Source: Pirellulaceae bacterium
GTDB taxonomy: Bacteria > Planctomycetota > Planctomycetia > Pirellulales > Pirellulaceae
Length of the DNA stretch: 64,000 bases
Direction of reading: 5' to 3'
Assembly: GCA_018402565.1 (NCBI GenBank)
Contig: JAGYIQ010000006.1
Location: 186,001-250,000 of the forward strand
Every line of letters begins with the position of its first letter. Positions within the stretch are counted from its first letter, which is position 1. Under the pieces are notes generated by a model that saw only the letters and a program-made list of their open reading frames with translations, was not told where the DNA came from and searched no databases. Both the position numbers and the translations under genes were made by a program. Below, piece after piece: positions 43,165-51,440 of this stretch.

Positions 43165-44634
43165 TCACGGCTGGCGAACCATCGCCGAATTCCCTTCGCC
43201 ACTCTTAGAACCGTCCTGAGTTCCAGGAACTGCGGGTTCTTTCGGTGTGGGAATGGCGACAGATGCGGCGTCGCTGGTAGTTTCGATCCGAGAATCACGC
43301 GCTGGTTGCGCCGGGATGTCGTAGCGTTTATCGAATACCAGAATCGATTCGATCAAAATAGGCACTTGGATACCGAGTTCCGCGATCAACGTTTCGACCT
43401 GCTCGTCAATCACACCGCCACCGCCAGCCCGCCTGCGACGTCCCACGAGATCCAGTAACATCAAGTACTTCGCCAACGACAGCGGCACTGCCCCCTTATC
43501 GCTCGCTCGACGAGCAAACGTCTCCATTGCCGCCTGCTCACCGGCATCGGTCGCACTGTCTCCCGAACCGTTCTCAGAAGTGCCGCCTGCCATCTGTGAC
43601 TCCGCCGACGACGGGATTGGGTCGTCTGCTTGTATGTCTTGTCCTCCAATTGTCTCGGCTGCGACGCCTACCGAGGCTCCTTCAGTGCCCCCTGTAGAGA
43701 CGCCTCCTTCAGAATCAGCGAACTTGGCTTTCGCCATGCCATCGCTGATGCCCGTCTCCCACGACAGAATGACGCGAGCAGCATCCGGCTTCGTCCCCTC
43801 GGTGGCGACCATTTCCGGAAGGCTATCGCGGGCCGCTTCGGCTTGCAGCATTCCCAAGGGGCGTCCATCGAGTTCGATTGGGCTCAGCCAGCCGCTGCAG
43901 GGATGGTCGAGACGCTCCCAGTGGAAAGCATCCCCACCGGGCTCCAGCATCAGCCGCAATTGACCGTCGTCCTGGACCGCCAACGCCACGCGTAGATCGT
44001 CCAACCGGTCTTTCGCGCCAGTGAAGTCCGATTCCTGGATTGATTCGGCCATCCCGGCTCGAACCAAGTTCAAGTCGACATACAGTAGGCACCGAAGAAC
44101 GGAGGCCACATCGAGCAGCAACTCCGCCTTAAAACGCGCGTCCCAGAAATTCCCATTTCGACCGTCTTCGCGATTGGCTCGAACCGCGATGTACTGGGCA
44201 AAGTAACGCATCCACCAGCTGATGTCCGACAGCCGCAGTCTCAATTTTTCGACGCGTTTGGCATCATCGGCAATCCGCTTGATAGCGATTGCAGTTGGTT
44301 CCAGCAGTTCCCCTGTCTTCCGGTCGAACTTCGGGGTGATCGACAACCATCGCCGCGCAATCGTCTCGGGGTCCCACTCCTGGGCCAGATCCGGCCGACT
44401 GCGTACCACCTGATGCGTGTGCGTGGATAGCACTGCATAAGTGAGTATTTCTACTGCAAAAATTCCCGCCAAATGCTGCAGCCGCTCCCTCACCCAGCCT
44501 CGGCGGTGACTGCGATCTTTGCCAGTTTCGGGATCTCGCCCCAACAAATGCCCTTGCCGAGCACATCGATTGTAGACATGCATCACTTGAACCCGCGACG
44601 GGTCCACGCTCTTACCTCGTTTCGTTCTAGCCAT
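43165..44634 (-). CDS. Y1 (HUH) transposase of the REP-associated (RAYT) type
   Basis: Single-strand transposase-like protein of 489 residues. The HUH motif is STHTHQVV (H72, H74), and the block GNFWDARFKAELL followed by LLYVDLNLVRAGMAE (candidate nucleophile Y175) matches RAYT proteins. Residues 1-230 hold the transposase core; the remaining 250 or so are a charged, Gly/Ser-rich extension not recognised, making it more than twice the usual length. ATG 44634 has AGGAGA upstream. It is not bounded by clear IS ends; instead array C stands at its 3' side and a palindromic 17-bp tandem repeat at its 5' side. It probably acts on the GGGGACAGGCAA elements; this is inference. Confidence 0.85.
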   Translation of the reverse strand: MARTKRGKSVDPSRVQVMHVYNRCARQGHLLGRDPETGKDRSHRRGWVRERLQHLAGIFAVEILTYAVLSTHTHQVVRSRPDLAQEWDPETIARRWLSITPKFDRKTGELLEPTAIAIKRIADDAKRVEKLRLRLSDISWWMRYFAQYIAVRANREDGRNGNFWDARFKAELLLDVASVLRCLLYVDLNLVRAGMAESIQESDFTGAKDRLDDLRVALAVQDDGQLRLMLEPGGDAFHWERLDHPCSGWLSPIELDGRPLGMLQAEAARDSLPEMVATEGTKPDAARVILSWETGISDGMAKAKFADSEGGVSTGGTEGASVGVAAETIGGQDIQADDPIPSSAESQMAGGTSENGSGDSATDAGEQAAMETFARRASDKGAVPLSLAKYLMLLDLVGRRRRAGGGGVIDEQVETLIAELGIQVPILIESILVFDKRYDIPAQPARDSRIETTSDAASVAIPTPKEPAVPGTQDGSKSGEGNSAMVRQP

Positions 44635-45173
44635 AGCCAGGGTCTCCTGTCATTTCGTAAAAACAACAATTGTGAACCCAAACGACCCATCCTCCAAAGG
44701 AGACCATCCTCCAAAGGAGAATTGCGGTACTTTGACAAGAATATGCGGTCACGGAAGAGTTTGGTCGCCGCAAGAAATTGCGAGCCAAATCACACGGGAC
44801 TACTAGCTATCGCCTGACAAATTACCAAGCCAATGGGCACAAAGTTGGTTTTGTAAAGGGCGTCACCCTGACGATATACAGACGGCAGACATCAATGCAG
44901 CGTCATACGTTGCGATCAAAAAAACCGCGGACGGAATTGTAATGCTTGTTGTAAGCGATTGCAATAGGCTAATTCGGACGATTTCTGAAAACTGGTTTCG
45001 GCGAGCAGTACCCTGCAGATTCTGGCCTCACGCTGAAAAAAAGTTGATTGATTACATGCGATTTTTTTGGCGGATATCGATGGCCGAAGGAGAAGCTGAT
45101 GGAGAATTTAGTGGGTCCGTATCGAGCTGGCCAGTGATTGCATACTCGGGGGAAAACAATAATCGGGCGATCG
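44635..45173. other. Spacer between Y1 transposase and cdsA-like gene
   Basis: About 540 bases, somewhat richer in A+T than the surroundings. Apart from the 17-bp tandem repeat no RNA gene or supported protein gene was seen; a 79-codon + strand frame at 44942 lacks family resemblance and a ribosome binding site. Confidence 0.5.
44687..44720. repeat. 17-bp perfect tandem repeat with internal palindrome
   Basis: CCATCCTCCAAAGGAGA occurs twice in direct contact (44687-44703, 44704-44720). TCCT and AGGA inside each unit can pair. It is 53-86 bases upstream of the Y1 transposase start and could be a terminal element of that gene's mobile unit or a control site. Confidence 0.8.
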
Positions 45174-46187
45174 CTAATTGAGCCATTGGCTCGAGAGAAT
45201 TCGGGTCGGCTGTGCTTCGCCGATTCCGTCGGCCATAAAATAGTTGAGGTAATGGAAAACAACCGGTGCGACCAGTAATAGGCTGTCAAATCGGTCCAAT
45301 AGGCCTCCGTGTCCTGGCAATAGGCTACCCATGTCCTTGATTGCCAAGTCTCTCTTGATTGCCGAGACTATCAGGTCACCAATTTGACCAAGCACGCTAA
45401 TCAAAAGGCCGAGCGACAAGAGATGCAGCCATCGGTCGAGAGTTGACTCGCGAAAGACATAGTAGGCGATGCCCATAGACAGGAACGAGGTCAGAGCGAC
45501 CGCTCCCAAAGCGCCAGCCCAGGTTTTATTTGGGCTTGTCCGTGGCATCAACTTGCGTCTTCCGAGGGTCCGTCCACAAAGATATGCAAACACGTCGTTC
45601 AAACCGGTGCAGAGTAGAATCCAAAGCAGAATCGGCCGATAATTAGGGTTGTTTGCCAGGAAGGCCAGATGGGCTAGGCTGATCCCGAACAAGGCATATC
45701 CCAGGATCGCTAGCGAGGTGCGTCTTAGATAGCCTTCCGGTTGGTCCGGAAACAACCCTGCGATGGAGATCAGGTAAACTCCCAGTACCCATGATGTGGT
45801 AAATAGACCCATCCAGTGATCGAGGGCGGCAAAGTAAGTCAGAGTTGTGGCGGCTCCCACAGAAAGTGTGAGAGACCAGGAGAAGTATAGCCCGGCGGCT
45901 CGAGCATACTCTCGAAAGCAGAACAGGCTCAGCAGGAAAAAGAAGCTACACACCCAAAATGCGCCCAGTAAAATTGGCAGGGCGAGCACGGCTGCCAACA
46001 CGTACCAGGATCGAGTCCGATTCAACAGTTCGGAAAAGGTTCCGTCCGAAATCTGGCCGGTCTGCTTAATCAACCGAATAAAAATGGATGCAGTAATTAG
46101 GGCGACGGCAATTCCAGCGATCGCCCACTGGGTAACTGGGTGATCAAACGCTAGCGTAGCATCGAACAATCTCTCCCAGGGTGTCAT
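45174..46187 (-). CDS. Phosphatidate cytidylyltransferase (CdsA family)
   Basis: Membrane enzyme of 337 residues that makes CDP-diacylglycerol from phosphatidate and CTP. The family signature is complete: SAIKRDLAIKDMGSLLPGHG followed by GLLDRFDSLL, preceded by RTSPNKTWAGALGA. Eight or more hydrophobic segments. Its ATG overlaps the stop of the CDP-alcohol transferase gene (ATGA), like the ynbA-ynbB arrangement in E. coli. This pair may be a second, specialised lipid-head-group module rather than the housekeeping CdsA; that is inference from context. Confidence 0.93.
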   Translation of the reverse strand: MTPWERLFDATLAFDHPVTQWAIAGIAVALITASIFIRLIKQTGQISDGTFSELLNRTRSWYVLAAVLALPILLGAFWVCSFFFLLSLFCFREYARAAGLYFSWSLTLSVGAATTLTYFAALDHWMGLFTTSWVLGVYLISIAGLFPDQPEGYLRRTSLAILGYALFGISLAHLAFLANNPNYRPILLWILLCTGLNDVFAYLCGRTLGRRKLMPRTSPNKTWAGALGAVALTSFLSMGIAYYVFRESTLDRWLHLLSLGLLISVLGQIGDLIVSAIKRDLAIKDMGSLLPGHGGLLDRFDSLLLVAPVVFHYLNYFMADGIGEAQPTRILSSQWLN

Positions 46188-46906
46188 CCTTCACTCTTCC
46201 TCAGTCTTCGCGCGATTCGTAGCAGTCGGCGAACAGATGTAAGCAAACTGCCAACGCAGATCAATCCGAGGGTCAGCAGGACTTCGTGAATCGGCAACTG
46301 ACCTGCCCAGGGCGACACGCTGAGATAGATACTCAAAACGGTCACAACTGCCATTCGCTGGGGCTTGGCCATTGGTCCGCAGAAGTCACTTGGAGTTCCT
46401 AGCGATTTGCCAACTGCTCGAACGTAGGCCATAAAAACGGCCAACAGTGCTGCAATGTAACCCAATTGCCAATTACCCCCGCTAGCGAAGCCAAGCCCGA
46501 TGAGAACGGCTGAATCTGAAATCCGGTCGGGAATCTCGTTGTATAGTTCTCCGACTGGCGACGCGACGCCTTGTTTGACCGCGACCATTCCATCGAACAG
46601 GTTGCACAAAAGACGAAATTGGCAGAGGATTCCCCCGGTTAAGAATAGCCCCCGCTGCAGCCAATCGTTTGTCAAGGCAGTCGACGCGAAACAGACGCCA
46701 GCAGCCATGGCACCGACCATCCCCGCGATCGATATGGAATTCGGGCTGAGTCCCAATTCGATCAATTTGTCCGTTATACTCGCCGCCCACCGAGTGTCTC
46801 GGCTGGCAATTGGCCGGCGATCAGTCGGTGCGTACTCTGAAGAGTTTCCGTCGATTGTCACGGGTGGTTCCAACCTGAAGTTCAGCAGGGTGTGCCCTCG
46901 GGGCAC
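46184..46906 (-). CDS. CDP-alcohol phosphatidyltransferase-family protein with altered motif
   Basis: Membrane protein of 240 residues in the family that transfers a phosphatidyl group from CDP-diacylglycerol to an alcohol. The signature region reads N102-L-F-D105-G-M-V-A-V110 ... G119-E-L-Y-N123-E-I-P-D127. Compared with the canonical D-x2-D-G-x2-A-R-x8-G-x3-D-x3-D, the first and third Asp are Asn and the Arg is Val. Similar Asn variants exist in a bacterial subfamily paired with CdsA homologues, to my recollection. The acceptor alcohol is unknown. Confidence 0.88.
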   Translation of the reverse strand: MPRGHTLLNFRLEPPVTIDGNSSEYAPTDRRPIASRDTRWAASITDKLIELGLSPNSISIAGMVGAMAAGVCFASTALTNDWLQRGLFLTGGILCQFRLLCNLFDGMVAVKQGVASPVGELYNEIPDRISDSAVLIGLGFASGGNWQLGYIAALLAVFMAYVRAVGKSLGTPSDFCGPMAKPQRMAVVTVLSIYLSVSPWAGQLPIHEVLLTLGLICVGSLLTSVRRLLRIARRLRKSEG

Positions 46907-47139
46907 GGACCGTGCTTTAAACGGTGCGAAAATACTTAGCTCGCCATTTCACAATATCGCATGTGAGTCGTTGCGCGTCGACTGTGGACCGGGTTCAGAG
47001 GACGATTTTTTCAACTTATCTGCACATTGAGGCGGACTTCGGCGAGTTTCAGTCACTCGCCTTGGGCGGTACGACGAGGAGGTCCTGGTAGCCGAAAAAG
47101 TCAAAGGACCTGCTGCGTAATGCGGTGCTTTACCCACTG
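46907..47139. other. Leader of the CDP-alcohol transferase gene
   Basis: Region upstream of the lipid gene pair; promoter presumably here but not recognised. No RNA gene. Confidence 0.45.
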
Positions 47140-48200
47140 GTTTTGCCTGCCCCTTCAGTACCGCCCCCCTCAATGCTTACGAGTGGATCGTCTTGATTGC
47201 CCGTCCCCGAACGGTTTCCCCCAGGGGGCTGGCGTCCCTGATTGCTCCCCGAGGGTCGCTCCTACTTAAGATGGTGCGATTATTTGACGGTCCCCCGAGC
47301 TTTTGCCCAGAGGGGCTCCAGCCGCTGCCGGTCCGTAGCAGCAGCCGTTGTGTTGCCAGCTCCGCAGTTGCCCAGAATATGGCAGCCTTTCCTTGCGGCT
47401 GGTTTGGCCGGTATAGGGTTGCATGCCCCCCAGGGTCGCCGCCGAGCGGCTCGAGTGGCGTACATCTGAGTATGGTGGTCGGGATTGTCTGTGCTCAAGG
47501 CGGGTCTTAGGTGTGCGGGGTTGATCCCATGCTCTAGAAGTTGCCTGGCCCCTGTGGTTCCTGTCCTGAATGCTGCCTGGCCTCAGCGCGGTGGGCTCGA
47601 ATGCTGGTGGGCCCAAGACCGGAGGGCCCCGAGCCTGCCGTGTTGCCTGTCGCTACGGTTCGTGCCCTGAATTTTGGCTGTCCCTACCGCGTCAGGCTGT
47701 GCCCGCCGCCCCAGGACACACCGCGGGCAAGACTCCTGCCCGAGATGTTGCCTGGCCCCGCCGCGTCTGGCCCCGCGAGATGTTGCCTGTTCCCGTCCCC
47801 ACCGCGGGCACCCCCACCCCCTAACCTGAATGTTGCCTGTCCCCATGGTTCGCCCCAAAGCGACTGTCCCCAAGACATGTGGGGCCCCGGCCCCCCGAGA
47901 TGTTGCCTGTCCCCACCGCGGGTGCCCTGCCGTGTCTGGCGCCCCGAGATGTTGCCTGGCCCCACCGCGGGTGCCCGAGATTTTGCCTGTCCCCACTGCA
48001 GGCACCCCTGTCCCCACCGCGGGCAGTCCCGGACCTGAATTTTGCCTGTCCCCGTGGGGCGCCGGACCTGAATTTTGCCTGTCCCCACGGTTCGCCCTGT
48101 CCCCACGGTTCGCCTCAACGCGTCTGTCCCCAAGGCAGGTGGGACTCCTGCCAGAGATGTTGCCTGTCCCTGAGGTTCCTCCTTGCCTGTTCCTGAGGTT
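47140..48200 (-). repeat. Repeat array D: TTGCCTGTCCCC elements
   Basis: About 14 good copies of (G/C)A(A/G)(A/T)TTTTGCCTGTCCCC or variants GATGTTGCCTG(G/T)CCCC between 47530 and 48190. They alternate with CCACCGCGGGTGCC and CCACGGTTCGCC linkers. Before 47530 the copies are strongly diverged, apparently older. Nearly all point the same way, opposite to array B. The array fills the 1.4-kb spacer between the divergently placed lipid genes and the helicase gene. High-GC open frames within it are not supported as genes. Confidence 0.88.
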
Positions 48201-48322
48201 CATGAGGTTCCTGAGGTTATGTGAGGATCGGTGGGGCGGGATCCTGGTTGGCCTGATATGATTGGGGCGGTGTGACTCGGGCTGGACTGAGTCCTTTTTG
48301 ACAGAGAGCATGGAGAGGGAGC

Positions 48323-49729
48323 GTGACGGCGGTAGGCAAATATCACTTGAAGTTTGATCAGGGCACCCTGACTCTTGCCGACTGGACGTCCGAGGGTATC
48401 GCGGGTGTATTCTCGGACCAAAATCCGTGGCTGTGGGATGGCCGGGCGAACGTTTGGCGGTGCGATGCTTGGCATTACTCCAGTGTCAAGAGGCAGATCG
48501 ATCTGCGGGCATGGCAGGTGGAAGACTGGGCGACGGAGTGGCCTGTCGTGCAATTTCCGCAAGTCTCCCTACCCAGCCTGCGAACGCACCAACGGGAAGC
48601 CGTCGAACGTTGGCTGGAGCCCAAATCCGGAGTCGTTGTCATGCCGACGGGGACTGGCAAAACCGAAGTCGCGTTGAAATTGATGGCGACCTTGCAGGTA
48701 CCCACGTTGGTGGTTTCGCCCGTCCGCGACTTGATGTACCAGTGGCATCGTCGCATCCTGCAGGGGTTGGGGTATGACAGCGGGATCGTGGGAGACACCG
48801 CTTTCGACGTCCGAGCGGTGACAGTGACGACTTACGACAGTGCCGCCATTCACGCTCCCAAGTTAGGCAATCGTTTTCAGCTCTTGGTCTTTGACGAGTG
48901 CCACCATCTACCGGGCGACTTTCGCCGCGACGCCGCTCGCATGTCGTTGGCGCCGTATCGATTGGGTCTCAGTGCGACTCCGGAGCGTTCGGACGGCCGA
49001 CACGCAGACTTTTCGTGGCTGATTGGGCCAACGGTGTACAATCTGCCGATCGCCGACGTCAAGGGAACGATTCTAGCGGACTACGAAGTGGTGCGTATTC
49101 CCGTTCATCTGAATACCCAGGAACAGGCTCGTTATGATCAGTTGTCTGCAGAAGTCAGACAATTCGTGTACCAAAGGAAGCAAGAGGATCCACAGTTCCG
49201 TTGGCGAGAGTTGTGCGCGGAGTCCGCCTTGGATCCCGCGGCTCGATCCGCTATCCTGGCGTTTCGCCACAAGCAATCGATCGAGGACCGAGCGACGGAA
49301 AAATTGCGGGTGTTGGAGGACTTGTTCCGGCTACACACCGGTACGCCAATTGTGGTGTTCGCTGGTTCGAATGCGATGGCGTTTGAAGTCTCGCGACGAT
49401 TTCTGGTTCCGTGTTTGCTGAGTCACTGCGGCAAGAAGGAGCGACGCGAGATACTGGACGGGCTGCAGGCTGGCGATTACCCGGCATTGGTTGCGAACCA
49501 AGTGTTGGACGAAGGAGTGGACCTCCCGGCGGTCAAGGTGGCCGTCGTGATCGGCGGCACGGCCTCGACCAAGCAAGCTCGCCAGCGACTCGGACGGATC
49601 CTGCGGCGGAGTGGCGACGCGAAAGCGGTGCTGTATGAGGTGATCTGCTCCGAGACGAATGAAGCCAAGCGGTCACGACGCCGCCGAGATAACGATGCTT
49701 ACCAAGGAACTCGCCATCGCCGAATGTAG
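48323..49729 (+). CDS. XPB-like superfamily 2 DNA helicase
   Basis: ATP-dependent DNA translocase/helicase of 468 residues with the compact XPB layout. An N-terminal DNA-recognition part (about 1-85) is followed by helicase motifs: MPTGTGKTEVALKL (Walker A), VVSPVRDLMYQW, LLVFDECHHLPG (DECH), RLGLSATPERSDG, and in the second lobe PIVVFAGSNAMAFE, VLDEGVDLPAVKVAVVIGG and QARQRLGRILRR (motif VI arginines). GTG 48323 has a purine-rich GGAGAGGGAG ahead. It overlaps the Bax1-like gene by 35 bases, the pairing known from archaeal XPB-Bax1. Confidence 0.92.
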   Translation: MTAVGKYHLKFDQGTLTLADWTSEGIAGVFSDQNPWLWDGRANVWRCDAWHYSSVKRQIDLRAWQVEDWATEWPVVQFPQVSLPSLRTHQREAVERWLEPKSGVVVMPTGTGKTEVALKLMATLQVPTLVVSPVRDLMYQWHRRILQGLGYDSGIVGDTAFDVRAVTVTTYDSAAIHAPKLGNRFQLLVFDECHHLPGDFRRDAARMSLAPYRLGLSATPERSDGRHADFSWLIGPTVYNLPIADVKGTILADYEVVRIPVHLNTQEQARYDQLSAEVRQFVYQRKQEDPQFRWRELCAESALDPAARSAILAFRHKQSIEDRATEKLRVLEDLFRLHTGTPIVVFAGSNAMAFEVSRRFLVPCLLSHCGKKERREILDGLQAGDYPALVANQVLDEGVDLPAVKVAVVIGGTASTKQARQRLGRILRRSGDAKAVLYEVICSETNEAKRSRRRRDNDAYQGTRHRRM

Positions 49730-50918
49730 GGATGGCTTTCTACTTCCCGATCGGCTGTATCGACAACACCATGGCCATTATCTGGCGATTGCGGAGCAGC
49801 TCCTGGAGCTGTACCGCGCGGGGGTTGGACAGACTCGTCGCGAGCTGCACGCTGCTGCTCGCAAGCTGTTTGAACAGGAGCAGGACTGCCCATTGCGGCG
49901 GATCGATGCGTTCTGCAAGCTGTTGGATGATGCTTCCACTTTCGACAAGGATCGACGGGGGGCGGCGGCCCAATTGCGAGCGAAAGTGTTCCGCATGGCC
50001 GCCAAGTTCCATCCGCTGGTCGTCGAAGCGGATAGCCTGTTCGAGCATGCCGAGGCAGTCGTGAAGGACGAGATCGCTCAGGCGCTCGGCACGACCTGGG
50101 AGTCGATTTCTGACCGCCTCTTTGCGGACGTCATCCCGTATCAGAAGTTAGCCAAATTCACGGGCTATGCTACACCTGGGGATTTGTTGGCGCGGTACAA
50201 CGTTGCTCAGTGTCAGGCGGCACTTTACCGGGCCCAATCGCTGACAGTCTGGGCCACGGAGGATTTGAAGATCATTCTCCGATATGCCAAATTGGCTCGT
50301 TTGGTCCATACGATAGACGAAGATCGCAATGGAACGCATCGCTTGTACTTCGACGGGCCGGCTTCCGTGCTACGAGCGACCTCACGTTACGGCGTCGCCA
50401 TGGCGAGGTTCCTGCCGTCCCTATTGGCCTGTCGGGGCTGGCGGATGGAGGCGAAGGTTGCCATGGGGCGTGGTGGCTGGACCCGGCGACTGTGCCTGTC
50501 CGCCGACGATGGGCTACGCTCGGCGCTGCCTCCCCCCGAGGAGTTCGACTCGCAGGTCGAGGCGGACTTTGCTGCGGATTGGGCGGCGTCGGACCCATCC
50601 GAATGGACGATGAGTCGCGAGACGGTCGTGCTGCACCAAGGGCAGAAGACTTTCGTGCCCGACTTTGTATTCCAGCAGGCCCAGGGCCGTCGCGTGTTGT
50701 TGGAGATTGCCGGATTCTGGACCCCAGAGTATCTGGCCAGTAAGCGAGAATCCCTGGAGCGGTTCCTGCATGAAGACATCCTGTTAGCAGCCCCGGAAAG
50801 CCTGCTCAAACAAGCCAATGTGGAGCCGTGGTTGCGGGACTACCCTGGCTTGATTCGCTACAAAACCGGTCTAAAGGCGGTCGACGTGCTCCGCCGACTT
50901 TGCGAGCAAAGGCCGTAG
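49695..50918 (+). CDS. Bax1-like nuclease (DUF790)
   Basis: Partner nuclease of XPB-type helicases, 407 residues. ATG 49695 gives the family N-terminus MLTKELAIAECRDGFLLPDRL. The C-terminal nuclease domain shows the PD-(D/E)xK-like residues in SQVEADFAADW, FVPDFVFQ and LLEIAGFWTPEYL. In archaea Bax1 binds XPB, alters its activity and cuts DNA at bubble or junction structures; the same role here is inferred from gene fusion-like coupling and motifs. The gene starts within the last 35 bases of the helicase gene, so both are probably made together. Confidence 0.9.
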   Translation: MLTKELAIAECRDGFLLPDRLYRQHHGHYLAIAEQLLELYRAGVGQTRRELHAAARKLFEQEQDCPLRRIDAFCKLLDDASTFDKDRRGAAAQLRAKVFRMAAKFHPLVVEADSLFEHAEAVVKDEIAQALGTTWESISDRLFADVIPYQKLAKFTGYATPGDLLARYNVAQCQAALYRAQSLTVWATEDLKIILRYAKLARLVHTIDEDRNGTHRLYFDGPASVLRATSRYGVAMARFLPSLLACRGWRMEAKVAMGRGGWTRRLCLSADDGLRSALPPPEEFDSQVEADFAADWAASDPSEWTMSRETVVLHQGQKTFVPDFVFQQAQGRRVLLEIAGFWTPEYLASKRESLERFLHEDILLAAPESLLKQANVEPWLRDYPGLIRYKTGLKAVDVLRRLCEQRP

Positions 50919-51440
50919 GACAGCGGCGGTCGGCTCGCCCCCAGAATCGAGCTGCCAGCCAAACGGAGGTTGACCTATCCAAGTCGACTTGAGTGGTGCG
51001 ACATTTCAGGCGGCGTCCGTAACGCGTGTTTAACCGCCATAGTTCAAGCGGTTCCTTTCGGGTAAAATTAAGGTGAGGTGAGCTCGAGTCAACACGGTGG
51101 TTGATCCGCAACTTCCGCAGGCCCGAGGCCGTCCGACGGGAGGGTCGCTGGTGGGCTCACATGTTTGGTCGGGTCGACGCCCGAACCGAGTCATTCGGAC
51201 GGGCAGTGAGTAGGACCTCGCCGGCGGACTGGTCGCAAATGAGTGGCCTGGCCGCAAGTGACTGGTTGGCCGCAAGTGACTGGTTGGCCGCGACTGGTTG
51301 GCTGCGACTGGTTGGCTGGGGTCGGACAGCGAAGGGGCTCCGACCGGGCGTGTATGTGGTAGCGGCGTTGGCTCGAGGGGTGTTTGCAGTGTTTGGACGA
51401 CGGGTTTCTCCACAGCTGAGACGGACAAAAAGGTAGAGAC
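50919..51440. other. Spacer upstream of the cytochrome assembly gene
   Basis: About 520 bases. The tandem repeat at 51247-51321 is the only structure recognised. Frames running through it are repetitive and rejected. No terminator with a T-run follows the Bax1 gene. Confidence 0.55.
51247..51321. repeat. Mixed 18/14-bp tandem repeat
   Basis: Units beginning ACTGGTTGGC start at 51261, 51279, 51293 and 51307, with a partial unit at 51247. The first full unit is 18 bases (ACTGGTTGGCCGCAAGTG) and the others are shortened to 14-15, as if by internal deletion. Confidence 0.9.

Noticed and set aside
44942..45181. 79-codon + strand frame upstream of the cdsA-like gene
   Set aside because: No start signal, composition unlike real genes here, no recognised similarity.
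47541..48311. Open frames of up to 242 codons in array D
   Set aside because: High-GC repeat sequence read in several frames on both strands; composition is that of the repeat, not of neighbouring genes.
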